A stretch of DNA of 64,000 nt from Aeromicrobium sp. Root236 (GTDB taxonomy: Bacteria > Actinomycetota > Actinomycetes > Propionibacteriales > Nocardioidaceae). The notes beneath the pieces are model-generated. The model ran no database searches. It was not told the DNA's origin and saw only the letters and a list, made by a program, of their open reading frames with translations. How positions within the stretch are numbered: the first letter of the stretch is position 1; each line of letters starts with the position of its first letter. Positions 17,476-26,300 of this stretch are shown in pieces. Location of the stretch: assembly GCF_001428805.1 (NCBI RefSeq), contig NZ_LMIS01000001.1, positions 1,910,976-1,974,975 on the forward strand. Reading direction: 5' to 3'. The position numbers were made by a program, and so were the translations under genes.

Positions 17476-18033
17476 TCACACGCCCTGTGCGGCCAGCAGC
17501 GCCTCGGCGGCGGCGCGAGCAGCCGGAGAAGCGCCACCACGTACGACGCTGTAGGCGCCTGCACCGTCGAACACCATCGTCAGCTGGACGCCGAGCGACT
17601 CCGGGTCGGTCGCACCCCCCAGGCGGGCCTGCTCCTCGAAGAATGCCGTGAGCTGGAGCTTGTAGCCCATCGCGGCGACACTCGCCGGGTGCTCCCGGTC
17701 CTTGAGCTCGGTGGCCACGCTGACGAACGGGCAGCCCAGGAACTCCGGCGACTTTGCCTGCGCGGCGAGCGAGTCGAAGACCGCCAGGATCCGCTCGCGC
17801 GGTGGGGCACCAGGCGCCGTGTCGAGCCCCGCCATGACCTCGGGCGCGCGGTGCTCGAGCATCGCGACGAGCACCTCGTCCTTGCTGCCGAAGTGCTGGT
17901 ACATCGACCGCTTCGATACCTGGGCGACCTCGCACAGCCTGTCGACGCCGATGTGGACGCCCTCGGCGTAGAACAGCTCCTCTGCAGCAGCCAGCAGCCG
18001 CTCGCGGGGCTTGGCCTTGGTGGTCGTCGTCAC
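17476..18033 (-). CDS. TetR-family regulator
   Basis: A 185-residue TetR protein: PRERLLAAAEELFYAEGVHIGVDRLCEVAQVSKRSMYQHFGSKDEVLVAML forms the DNA-binding domain, and SPEFLGCPFVSVATEL matches the ligand domain of the TetR protein at 16345, so the two belong to one subfamily. Start GTG 18033 has GTAGGG just before it; an upstream extension would cover the operators. Divergent from an SDR gene, with two dyads in between, and followed by a dihydrofolate reductase-family gene whose start it overlaps. Confidence 0.88.
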   Translation of the reverse strand: MTTTTKAKPRERLLAAAEELFYAEGVHIGVDRLCEVAQVSKRSMYQHFGSKDEVLVAMLEHRAPEVMAGLDTAPGAPPRERILAVFDSLAAQAKSPEFLGCPFVSVATELKDREHPASVAAMGYKLQLTAFFEEQARLGGATDPESLGVQLTMVFDGAGAYSVVRGGASPAARAAAEALLAAQGV

Positions 18034-18063
18034 CCCTACAGAATAGGCGCCTGGTTGCCAGAA

Positions 18064-18108
18064 GTAAACAGATCTGTGTACATTGCAGAAGTACACCAAT
18101 CTGTTTAC
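18064..18108. promoter_or_regulatory. Paired TetR operators in a divergent promoter
   Basis: Two 18-bp imperfect palindromes, GTAAACAGATCTGTGTAC (18064-18081) and GTACACCAATCTGTTTAC (18091-18108), are near inverted copies of each other with 27-bp start-to-start spacing. They lie between the TetR gene (17476-18033) and the SDR gene (18129). Confidence 0.75.
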
Positions 18109-18128
18109 TTCTCTCCCTAGGAATCATC

Positions 18129-18833
18129 ATGACCTCACTCGCCGACCAGACCGTCCTTGTCACCGGAGCCAACCGCGGCATGGGCAAGGAGTACGTCCGC
18201 CAGCTGCTCGAGCGCGGTGCCAAGAAGGTCTACGCCAGCGCCCGCGACGCCTCGACGATCGACACGACTGACCCGCGGGTCGTCGCGCTCCAGCTCGACG
18301 TGACCGACGCGACTTCCGTCGACGCCGCGGTCGCCGCGACCCCCGACGTGACCGTCCTGATCAACAACGCCGGCACGGTCGGCGGCGGACCGCTGCTGAC
18401 CGGCGACCAGACCGTGCTCCGCCAGGAGTTCGAGACCAACTACTTCGGCCCGCTCCGCCTCGCGTCCCTCCTGGCTGACCGCATCGCCGACAACGGCAAC
18501 GGCGTCATCCTCAACGTGCACTCGGCGCTCTCGTGGGTGTCGTTCGGTGGCACGTACGAGCCGACCAAGGCAGCCCTCTGGAGCGCGACGAACGGCCTGC
18601 GCCTCGCGCTCGCCCCTCGTGGCGTCCAGGTCGTCGGGCTCCACGTCGGCTACGTCGACACCGACATGGTCGCCGGCGTCGATGCGCCGAAGTCCGATCC
18701 TGCAGACGTCGTGAAGTCCGCTCTCGACGGCATCGAGGCCGGCGCCTTCGAGGTGCTCGCCGACGACGTCAGCCACCAGGCCAAGGCCGCGCTCGGCATG
18801 CCGATCGAGGCGGTCTACCCCCAGGTCGCCTGA
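18129..18833 (+). CDS. Short-chain dehydrogenase/reductase
   Basis: A 234-residue classical SDR. The cofactor loop TGANRGMG (about 12-19), INNAG (about 78-82), the catalytic Ser in HSALSWV and the YEPTK pair (Tyr and Lys) are present. NAD(P)-dependent oxidation or reduction of a carbonyl/hydroxyl; substrate unknown. AGGA precedes ATG 18129. It is divergent from the TetR gene at 17476-18033 with paired operators in the gap, so repression by that protein is likely. Confidence 0.92.
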   Translation: MTSLADQTVLVTGANRGMGKEYVRQLLERGAKKVYASARDASTIDTTDPRVVALQLDVTDATSVDAAVAATPDVTVLINNAGTVGGGPLLTGDQTVLRQEFETNYFGPLRLASLLADRIADNGNGVILNVHSALSWVSFGGTYEPTKAALWSATNGLRLALAPRGVQVVGLHVGYVDTDMVAGVDAPKSDPADVVKSALDGIEAGAFEVLADDVSHQAKAALGMPIEAVYPQVA

Positions 18834-18843
18834 TCCGCGGCGC

Positions 18844-18874
18844 TTGACTTCGAGTGCACTCGAAGGGGGACACT
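18844..18874 (+). promoter_or_regulatory. MerR-type promoter with 16-bp perfect dyad
   Basis: TTGACT (18844-18849) and GACACT (18869-18874) are spaced by 19 bp. The perfect palindrome TTCGAGTGCACTCGAA (18849-18864) lies in the spacer, directly before the MerR gene at 18881. Confidence 0.75.
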
Positions 18875-18880
18875 GCGGCC

Positions 18881-19249
18881 ATGAGCCTCACGATCGCCGA
18901 GACCGTCGTCCGTACGGGCCTCACGGCCCACACGCTGCGCTACTACGAGCGTGACGGTCTGATGCTCGCGGTCGAACGCTCGGCGAACGGCCATCGGCGC
19001 TACTCGGAGCGCGACCTCGAGTGGATCGAGACGATCAGTCGGCTCCGTGCCACGGGCATGCCGATCCGCGACGTACGCCGGTACGCCGAGCTGGTCCGCA
19101 GCGGCGGTGGCACGGAGGCCGAGCGGCTCGAGATCCTGCGGCGCCACCGTGAGCGGGTGCACCGGCAGCTGGTCGAGCTGGCCGACCACCTCGACTCCGT
19201 CGACACCAAGATCGCGTTCTACAGCGGCGAGCGCGCCACCTGCGGATGA
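18881..19249 (+). CDS. MerR-family regulator
   Basis: A 122-residue MerR protein: LTIAETVVRTGLTAHTLRYYERDGLMLAVERSANGHRRYSERDLEWI is the winged helix, then ISRLRATGMPIRDVRRYAEL and a coiled helix ending IAFYSGE. It closely resembles the MerR at 8182-8568. Start ATG 18881 gives the standard family N-terminus. The same dyad wording occurs in its own promoter and upstream of the convergent aldo/keto reductase (20246-20276), so it probably controls both. Confidence 0.92.
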   Translation: MSLTIAETVVRTGLTAHTLRYYERDGLMLAVERSANGHRRYSERDLEWIETISRLRATGMPIRDVRRYAELVRSGGGTEAERLEILRRHRERVHRQLVELADHLDSVDTKIAFYSGERATCG

Positions 19250-19258
19250 CGGTGCGGC

Positions 19259-20239
19259 TCAGCCCGCGGCGTCCAGGCGCTGCCGTTGGTCCGCGGTGAG
19301 CTCGAGGTCGATCGCCGCCATGCTCTCCTCGAGCTGGGCGACCGACGAGGCGCCGACGAGCGGGATGATCGGCAGCTCACCGCCCATCAGCCAGGCCAGC
19401 ACGACCTGGTTGGCGGTGGCACCGGTCTCCCGCACGACGTCGTCGAGCGCGGCCCGCCGGGCACGGGTGCCGGCGTGGTCGTACAGCTCCCCCATCGGCT
19501 GGTCCGGACGTACGTACGCGCCCGCGAGCAGCGGGGAGTACGCGACGAGCGCCAGCCCGGGCTCGGCGCGCAGATAGCTCAGCAGGTGCCCGTCGGTCAC
19601 CCCGAGCGTGCCATCGGGTGACCGCATGCCGGCCTGGTCGGTCCGCGCCCGGAAGTACGTGTGGTGGTGCTGCAGCACGTCACACCCCGGTAGCCCGGCC
19701 GCAGCGGCGATCGCCCGGGCCCGCTCGATCTGCCACGCCCAGTGGTTGCTGAGGCCCAGCAGGCCGACCAGGCCGTCGGTCACCAGCGCGGCGAACGCCT
19801 CGACCTGGTGGTCGAGCGGCACCGCGTCGTCGAAGATGTGGGCGTAGTAGAGGTCGATGCGCCCGAGGTTCTCGAGGCTGCGCTCGGCCGACTCGCGAAT
19901 CACCCCCGGCGCCAGCCCTTCGACCTCGCGCGCCATCGTCGGCGACGGACGGGTGGGGCGTCCGCCGACCTTCGTGGCGATCGTGACCTGATCGCCGATG
20001 CCACGGCTCCGGAGCCACGCGCCCAGCAGGCGTTCGCTCTCGCCGCCCTGCGTGCCGTTGACCCAGTACGCGTAGTTGTTCGCCGTGTCGATGAACGTCC
20101 CGCCGAGCTCGACGTAGCGATCGAGGATCGCGTACGAGGTGGACTCGTCGGTCGAGGTGCCCATCCGCATGGCGCCGAGGGCGATGGGACTGACGTGACG
20201 GCTACGGGTCGGGTCGGTGCCGAGCTGGATCGGTCGCAT
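19259..20239 (-). CDS. Aldo/keto reductase
   Basis: A 326-residue aldo/keto reductase. PIALGAMRMGTS, the catalytic region FIDTANNYAYW, Lys in IATKVGG, the YYAHIFDD strand, GLLGLSNHWAWQ and the C-terminal IPLVGASSVAQLEES are visible. The active-site Tyr lies in ANNYAY. Start ATG 20239 rather than a TTG four codons upstream. Its promoter carries a MerR-style dyad matching that of the nearby MerR gene, with which it is convergent (9-bp gap). Substrate unknown. Confidence 0.9.
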   Translation of the reverse strand: MRPIQLGTDPTRSRHVSPIALGAMRMGTSTDESTSYAILDRYVELGGTFIDTANNYAYWVNGTQGGESERLLGAWLRSRGIGDQVTIATKVGGRPTRPSPTMAREVEGLAPGVIRESAERSLENLGRIDLYYAHIFDDAVPLDHQVEAFAALVTDGLVGLLGLSNHWAWQIERARAIAAAAGLPGCDVLQHHHTYFRARTDQAGMRSPDGTLGVTDGHLLSYLRAEPGLALVAYSPLLAGAYVRPDQPMGELYDHAGTRARRAALDDVVRETGATANQVVLAWLMGGELPIIPLVGASSVAQLEESMAAIDLELTADQRQRLDAAG

Positions 20240-20245
20240 GACCCC

Positions 20246-20276
20246 AGTCAAGGACTTCGAGCGCGCTCGAGGTCAA
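20246..20276 (-). promoter_or_regulatory. MerR-type promoter of the aldo/keto reductase
   Basis: On the minus strand TTGACC (20276-20271) and TTGACT (20251-20246) are separated by 19 bp around the palindrome TCGAGCGCGCTCGA (20257-20270). The half-site TCGAG matches that at 18849-18864. Confidence 0.65.
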
Positions 20277-20283
20277 GGCGCGG

Positions 20284-21006
20284 TCAGCCGCCGGCCTGCA
20301 GCCGGAGCCCGGCCAGCAGCAGGTCGAGCCCCGCGCGGAACTGTTCGGCGTCGTCGTGGTGCGCGAACTCGTCCGCGATCCGGTGGACGTACGGGAACTC
20401 GTCCGGGTCGAGTGCCCGCCACATGTCGGCGAACAGGGCGAGGTACTCCTCGCGGCCGACGCTGCCGTCGAGGATCTCCTGCGGCGGCTCCTGCCCCAGG
20501 TCGGCCGCAGCTCCTACAGTGAACCCGACGACCGCCGAGACGGCGTGGAAGCTCTGGCGTGGCGTGAGCTCGAGCCGCAGCGCCTGCTGGCCCAGCAGGT
20601 CGTACAGGCGCAGCGTGTTGGGCTGGAGCAGGGAGTTGCGCATGAAGTAGGCGCCGAGCCACGGCCGGGCGGCAATCGCGTCGAACATCATGACGGCGAT
20701 GGTCCGCAGGTCCTCGATGGGGTCGTCGCCCTTGGGCTGTGCCTGGACGTCGGCGAGGAGCTGGCCGACGACGTGGTCCGTCGCGCGGTCGAGGAGCTCG
20801 TCCCGGCTGGCGACGTACCAGTAGATGCTGCCGACGCCACCGCCCAGCCGGGCGGCGAGCGCGCGGAACGTCAGCGCGCCGTCGCCTGCCTCGTCGAGCA
20901 GGGCGACGGCCTCGGTCAGGACGGCCTCCATCGAGTGCGAGGCCCGCTGCCGGCCGCCGGGCCGGCGGGGTCTCGGGGGCTGTCGCGAAGGTGCCATGAC
21001 TCCCAT
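20284..21006 (-). CDS. TetR-family regulator of the adjacent efflux gene
   Basis: A 240-residue TetR protein. After a basic N-terminus (RQPPRPRRPGGRQRASHS) comes the helix-turn-helix VLTEAVALLDEAGDGALTFRALAARLGGGVGSIYWYVASRDELLDRA; the all-helical ligand domain follows with AYFMRNSLLQPNTLRLYDLL. The ATG at 21006 is used; ATG 20997 is also possible and neither has a good ribosome site. Divergent from an MFS exporter with three GAAC-N3-GTTC sites in between, the standard drug-efflux arrangement. Confidence 0.87.
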   Translation of the reverse strand: MGVMAPSRQPPRPRRPGGRQRASHSMEAVLTEAVALLDEAGDGALTFRALAARLGGGVGSIYWYVASRDELLDRATDHVVGQLLADVQAQPKGDDPIEDLRTIAVMMFDAIAARPWLGAYFMRNSLLQPNTLRLYDLLGQQALRLELTPRQSFHAVSAVVGFTVGAAADLGQEPPQEILDGSVGREEYLALFADMWRALDPDEFPYVHRIADEFAHHDDAEQFRAGLDLLLAGLRLQAGG

Positions 21007-21029
21007 CCAACCAGATGTTGTGGATTATC

Positions 21030-21078
21030 GAACGTTGTTCTATTCTATGGAACGTTGTTCGATAGTCGAACAGCGTTC
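21030..21078. promoter_or_regulatory. Triple GAAC-N3-GTTC operator array
   Basis: Three 11-bp dyads: GAACGTTGTTC (21030-21040), GAACGTTGTTC (21050-21060) and GAACAGCGTTC (21068-21078). Start-to-start spacing is 20 and 18 bp, about two helical turns, so bound dimers would lie on one face of the DNA. Confidence 0.72.
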
Positions 21079-21094
21079 GATAGGAGGTGTCACC

Positions 21095-22546
21095 ATGACC
21101 CCCACCACGACTTCGGCCCCGCCGCGCACGTACACGTCGCTGCGCGCGGCCTGGATCCCGCTCTCGGCCCTCTGCCTCGCGTTCTTCGTCGAGATGGTCG
21201 ACAACACGCTGCTGACGATCGCCCTGCCGACCATCGGCCGCGACCTCGGCAGCGGCACCACGGCCCTGCAATGGGTCACCGGCGCGTACTCGCTGACCTT
21301 CGGTGGGTTGCTGCTGACCGCCGGCGCCGCGGCCGACCGACTCGGTCGCCGGCGCGTCCTGCTGGTCGGACTGGCCGCGTTCGGGCTGATCAGCCTGTGC
21401 GTCGTCGCCGTCAGCACCGCCGGCGAGCTCATCGGCCTGCGCGCCGCGCTCGGTGTCACTGCTGCCGCCATGGCGCCCATCACGAACTCGCTGGTCTTCC
21501 GGCTCTTCGACGAGGAGGCACTGCGCATGCGTGCGATGACCGTGATGATCATCGTCGGCCTGTCCGGGTTCATCCTCGGGCCGTTGCTCGGCGGCACCGC
21601 CCTGGCGCACGTGCGCTGGGAGTGGCTGCTCGTCGTCAACGCTCCGATCGCGCTGATCGCGTTCATCGGCGTCCACCGCGGAGTCCCGGCGGATCGTCCG
21701 GAGGACCTGACCGACGATGCGCTCGACCTGCCCGGCGCCGTCCTCAGCATCGCCGCGATCGGCCTCGCCTGCTTCTCGCTGACCAGCGGCGTCGAGCACG
21801 GCTGGCTGTCGGGGATCACCCTCGGCTCGATCGCCGGCGCCGTCGCCGCGGGCATCGCGTTCGTCCGGCACGAGCGCCGCACCGCATCACCCATGCTCGA
21901 CCTCGGCCTGTTCGCCAACGGCACCGTCCGCGGCGCCGCGATCGCGCAGGTCGGCACGTCGATCGCGATGGCCAGCGTGATGTTCGGCCTGATCCTGCAC
22001 TTCCAGTACGCGTACGGGTGGAGCCCGGTGCGAGCCGGCCTGGCCAACCTGCCGCTGATCGTCACGATGATCGTCGCGACGCCGGTGTCCGAGTGGCTCG
22101 CCCGTCGGTTCGGTCACCGCATCGCCTGCCTCGTCGGCGCCGGACTGCTGGCAGGTGCGTTGGGTGGGCTCGCCTGGGGCGTCAGCCACGGCTACCTCGC
22201 CATCGCCGTCTCGATGGTCGTCATGACCGTCGGCCTGCGCACCGTCATGACGATCTGCGCCGTCGCGCTGGTCAGCGCGATGCCGGAGAACCGCACGTCG
22301 ATCGGCACGGCACTGAACGACACCGCTCAGGAGGTCGGCACGAGCGTCGGCACCGCCGTGGTCGGCACGCTGATCGCGGTGCTCGTCACATCACAGCTGC
22401 CGGCCGGCACCTGGAGCAACGACCTCGTCGCGTCGTTCTTCCACGGCGAACGCATCACGTACGCGGTGCTGGCCGTCGTCGTCGGCCTGATCGGGGCGCT
22501 CGGTGCGCTCACGCTGAGCAACTCGCGGGTCGTCGACGAGCACTGA
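21095..22546 (+). CDS. MFS drug-efflux transporter (DHA2, 14-helix type)
   Basis: A 483-residue MFS protein with about 14 hydrophobic helices. Motif A appears as ADRLGRRRVLLVG (about residues 80-92), and motif C-like GPLLGG follows in the fifth helix region (LSGFILGPLLGG). Length and helix number fit the DHA2/QacA group, which exports lipophilic or cationic drugs using the proton gradient. GGAGGT lies six bases before ATG 21095. Expression is probably controlled by the divergent TetR protein. Its TGA directly abuts the stop of convergent cobF. Confidence 0.9.
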   Translation: MTPTTTSAPPRTYTSLRAAWIPLSALCLAFFVEMVDNTLLTIALPTIGRDLGSGTTALQWVTGAYSLTFGGLLLTAGAAADRLGRRRVLLVGLAAFGLISLCVVAVSTAGELIGLRAALGVTAAAMAPITNSLVFRLFDEEALRMRAMTVMIIVGLSGFILGPLLGGTALAHVRWEWLLVVNAPIALIAFIGVHRGVPADRPEDLTDDALDLPGAVLSIAAIGLACFSLTSGVEHGWLSGITLGSIAGAVAAGIAFVRHERRTASPMLDLGLFANGTVRGAAIAQVGTSIAMASVMFGLILHFQYAYGWSPVRAGLANLPLIVTMIVATPVSEWLARRFGHRIACLVGAGLLAGALGGLAWGVSHGYLAIAVSMVVMTVGLRTVMTICAVALVSAMPENRTSIGTALNDTAQEVGTSVGTAVVGTLIAVLVTSQLPAGTWSNDLVASFFHGERITYAVLAVVVGLIGALGALTLSNSRVVDEH

Positions 22547-23281
22547 TCAGCGACGCAGCAAGTAGGCGTCCATGACCCAGCCCGCGTCAGCCTTCGTGGC
22601 GGCGCGGGCTGCGTCGACCTCGGCGGCGACCTCGACGACACGGCCGGAGACGAGTCGCTCGTGCGCGGTGCCGAGGTTGGCGCCCCACCAGATGTGCCAG
22701 TCGTCGAGCCCGGCGAGGTCGATGCGGGCGCTCAGCATCACCAGGATGTTGTCGGCGCCGGCCTCGACCGCCTCGCCCAGCTTGCGCGCCGTCGTGACGG
22801 TGATGGGCTGGCCGATCTCGTGCAGCACGATGCGGTGCCGCGCGGCGAGCAGCTGCAGGCTCGAGATGCCGGGGACCACGTCCCACTCGGCCTCGACGTT
22901 GCCCCGCGCGAGGACGCGCTCGACGATGCGGATCGTCGAGTCGTAGAACGCCGGGTCGCCCCAGACGAGGAAGCCGACGTCGCCCGGTTGCTGGAGGAGG
23001 ACCTGCTCGTACGCCTCGGCACGCGCCTCGTGCCAGTCGCTCACGGCGCCGCGGTAGTCGGTGGGGTCGGCCCGGTCACGCTCCGGGTCGCGTACGGCGA
23101 TGACGGTCGCGCCGAACCCGACGTGCCGGCTCAGCAGCTCACGCCGCGCGGCCAGCAACGGGTCGTCGGGGCCCTTGTCGGCGACGACGAAGTAGGCCAC
23201 CGCGTGCATCGCGGCGACCGCCTCGAGCGTCACCTGGTCCGGGTCGCCGGGTCCGATCCCGATGACCCGGATGCGCCTCAT
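22547..23281 (-). CDS. cobF: Precorrin-6A synthase (deacetylating) CobF
   Basis: A 244-residue tetrapyrrole methylase. The N-terminal RVIGIGPGDPDQVTLEA loop binds SAM; LVWGDPAFYDSTIRI and DVVPGISSLQLLAARH are typical CobF segments. CobF methylates C1 of precorrin-5 and releases acetate to give precorrin-6A in the aerobic corrin pathway. It follows cobN on the minus strand and should share its riboswitch-controlled transcript. The start region is unusual: a tandem duplication has placed a second copy of the cobN tail and of cobF's first codons just upstream. Translation is probably coupled to a 26-codon reading frame there. Confidence 0.93.
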   Translation of the reverse strand: MRRIRVIGIGPGDPDQVTLEAVAAMHAVAYFVVADKGPDDPLLAARRELLSRHVGFGATVIAVRDPERDRADPTDYRGAVSDWHEARAEAYEQVLLQQPGDVGFLVWGDPAFYDSTIRIVERVLARGNVEAEWDVVPGISSLQLLAARHRIVLHEIGQPITVTTARKLGEAVEAGADNILVMLSARIDLAGLDDWHIWWGANLGTAHERLVSGRVVEVAAEVDAARAATKADAGWVMDAYLLRR

Positions 23282-23390
23282 CCCCTGCCCTTCATGACAG
23301 AGTCTCGAGGTCGCCCTCGATGTCGAGGTCCGATCCCGATGACCCGGATGTGCCTCATCCCCGGTCCTCGAGGTCACCCTCGATGTCGAG
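23251..23390 (-). repeat. Tandem duplication of the cobN/cobF junction
   Basis: Two abutting units, 23251-23327 (77 nt) and 23328-23390 (63 nt), share a 35-nt block with one mismatch (cobF codons 1-11) and a 24-nt block with one mismatch (cobN tail, DIEGDLE). The unit nearer cobF has 14 extra bases between the blocks. The original ATGA overlap of cobN and cobF is thereby split. Confidence 0.85.
23278..23358 (-). CDS. 26-codon mini-ORF created by the cobN/cobF duplication
   Basis: ATG at 23358 overlaps the cobN stop (ATGA) and the frame runs MRHIRVIGIGP... to a TGA that overlaps the cobF start ATG (again ATGA). The first 11 residues are a copy of the CobF N-terminus. It may serve only to carry ribosomes from cobN to cobF. 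No separate function is implied. Confidence 0.45.
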   Translation of the reverse strand: MRHIRVIGIGPRHRGRPRDSVMKGRG

Positions 23391-26300
23391 GTAGACCTGC
23401 TGCATCGCAGCGAGCACCTCGGGATCGGGATCGGCCCACAGGTCGCGGTCGGCGGCCTCGTTGAGCCGCTCGATGATGCCGCGCAGCGCCCAGGGGTTGG
23501 CGTCCTTCATGAACGCCTGGTTGTCCTCGTCGAGCACGTACTCCTTGGCGAGCGTCTCGTACATCCAGTCGTGCACGACGCCGGTCGTCGCGTCGAAGCC
23601 GTAGAGGTAGTCGACTGTCGCGGCGAGCTCGAACGCGCCCTTGTAGCCGTGCCGCTGCATCGCGCCGATCCACCGCGGGTTGACGACGCGGGCACGGAAC
23701 ACCCTCGTCGTCTCCTCCTGCAGGGTCCGCGTGCGTACGGCATCGGGTGTCGTCGAGTCGCCCACGTACGCCTTGGGGTCCGCGCCGGTCAGCGCGCGGA
23801 CCGTCGCGACCATGCCGCCGTGGTACTGGAAGTAGTCGTCGGAGTCGGCGATGTCGTGCTCGCGGGTGTCGATGTTCTTGGCCGCGACCGCGATGCGCTT
23901 GTAGTTGGCCCGCATGTCGTCGGCCGCCGGAGCGCCGTCGAGGTCGCGCCCGTACGCGAAGCCGCCCCACGCGGTGTAGACCTCGGCGAGGTCCTTGTCG
24001 TCACGCCAGTTGCCGGCTTCGATGACCTGCAGGATGCCCGCGCCGTACGACCCGGGCTTCGAGCCGAAGATGCGGGTCGTGGCCCGACGCTGGTCGCCGT
24101 GATCGGCGAGATCGCGCTGGGCGTGCGCGCGTACGTAGTTCTGGTCGTCGGGCTCGTCGAGCTCGGCGACCTGGCGGATCGCGTCGTCGAGGATGCCGAT
24201 GACGTGCGGGAACGCGTCGCGGAAGAAGCCGGAGATGCGGACCGTCACGTCGATGCGCGGCCGCCCGAGCTCCTCGAGGGGCACGACCCGCAAGCCGTTG
24301 ACCCGGCGGGAGGCCGGATCCCACTCGGGCTCGACCCCGATCAGTGCGAGGACCTCGGCGATGTCGTCGCCGGACGTACGCATCGCGGAGGTGCCCCAGA
24401 CCGAGAGGCCGACGGAGCGGGGGTAGTCGCCGGTGTCGGCGAGGTGGCGCTCGATCAGCGAGTCGGCCATGGCGCGGCCGGTCTCCCAGGCGAGGCGAGA
24501 GGGCACGGCCTTGGGGTCGACGGTGTAGAAGTTGCGGCCGGTCGGCAGCACGTTGACGAGTCCCCGCAGCGGCGAGCCCGAGGGTCCGGCGGGGATGAAG
24601 CCGCCCTCGAGGGCGTGCAGCACGTGGTCCAGCTCGTCGGTCGTCTTGGCCAGGCGCGGCACGACCTCGGTGGCGGCGAACTCCAGGACCCGCACGACGT
24701 CGGGCACGTCGGTGAGGCTGCGGGCCGTGGCGACGTCCCAGTCAGCATCCTCCATGCCCTGGATCAGTGCGCGCGCCTGGCTCTCGATCTCGTCGATCGC
24801 GCCGAGCTGGGAGTCCTCCTTGAGGCCGAGCGCGGCGCGCAGACCGGGGACAGCGCCGGTCTCGCCGCCCCAGATCTGGCTCGCGCGCAGGATCGAGAGC
24901 ACGAGGTTGACCCGCGCCTCGCCCTGGGGAGCCTGGCCGAGCACGTGCAGGCCGTCGCGGATCTGGGCGTCCTTGATCTCGCACAGCCAGCCGTCGACGT
25001 TGAAGATGAAGTCGTCGAAGTCGTCCTCGTCCGGGATGTCGTCGAGACCGAGGTCGCGGTGCATCTCCGCGGCCCGCATGTGGGTCCAGATCTGCGAACG
25101 GATCGCCGGCAGCTTGGCCGGGTCCATCGCGGCGATGTTGGCGTACTCGTCGAGCAGCTGCTCGAGCTTGGCGATGTCACCGTACGACTCGGCGCGGGCC
25201 ATGGGCGGGATCAGGTGGTCGACGATCGTGGCATGCGCGCGGCGCTTGGCCTGTGCACCCTCGCCGGGATCGTTGACGAGGAACGGATAGATCAGGGGCA
25301 GGTTGCCGATGGCTGCGTCGGTGCCGCAGGACGCCGAGAGCGCGGCGTTCTTGCCCGGCAGCCACTCCATCGAGCCGTGCTTGCCGAGGTGCACGACGGC
25401 GTGGGCGCCGAACTCGTCCTCGACCCAGCGATAGGCGGCCAGGTAGTGGTGCGAGGGCGCCATGTCCGGGTCGTGGTAGATCGCGACGGGGTTCTCGCCG
25501 TAGCCGCGTGGCGGCTGGATCATCAGCACGATGTTGCCGGCGCGGATCGTGGCGAGCACGATCTCCTGGTCGTCGTTGACGAACAGCTGACCCGGGGCCG
25601 GGCCCCATGCCTCGAGCATCGCCTCACGCAGGTCGGGGTGGAAGCCGTCGAACCACGCGGCGTACTGCGCAGCGGGGATGCGCACGTGACTCTCGGTGAG
25701 CTGCACCTGGGTGAGCCACTCCTCGTCCTGCCCACCGGCGGCGATGAGCGCGTGGATCAGCGCGTTGCCGGCCTCGGTCAGGTCGTCGAGCTCCAGGCCC
25801 GGGATCTCACCCGGAGCGCCGAGGTCGTAGCCCGCGTCGCGCATCTCGCGCAGCAGTCGGATGGTCGAGACGGGGGTGTCGAGCCCGACGGCGTTGCCGA
25901 CCCGGCTGTGCTTGGTCGGGTAGGCCGACAGCATCAGCACGACCTTGCGCTCCGACGGTGGCGTGTGGCGGAGGCGCGCGTGCGCGACCGCGATGCCGGC
26001 GACCCGGGCGCATCGCTCGGGGTCCGCGACGTAGCGCGGCAGGCCGTCCTCGTCGATCTCCTTGAACGAGAACGGCGCCGTGATGATGCGGCCGTCGAAC
26101 TCCGGGATCGCGATCTGGTTGGCCGAGTCGAGCGGCGTGACGCCGTCGTCGGACGCCGCCCAGTCCTCGCGGCTCGAGGTCAGGCAGAGCCCTTGGAGGA
26201 TCGGGATGTCGAGGGCCTTCATGCGCTCGACGTCCCACGACTCGTCGTCGCCGCCGGCGCTGACGGTGCCCGGCTTGGTGCCGCCGGCCGCGAGCACCGT

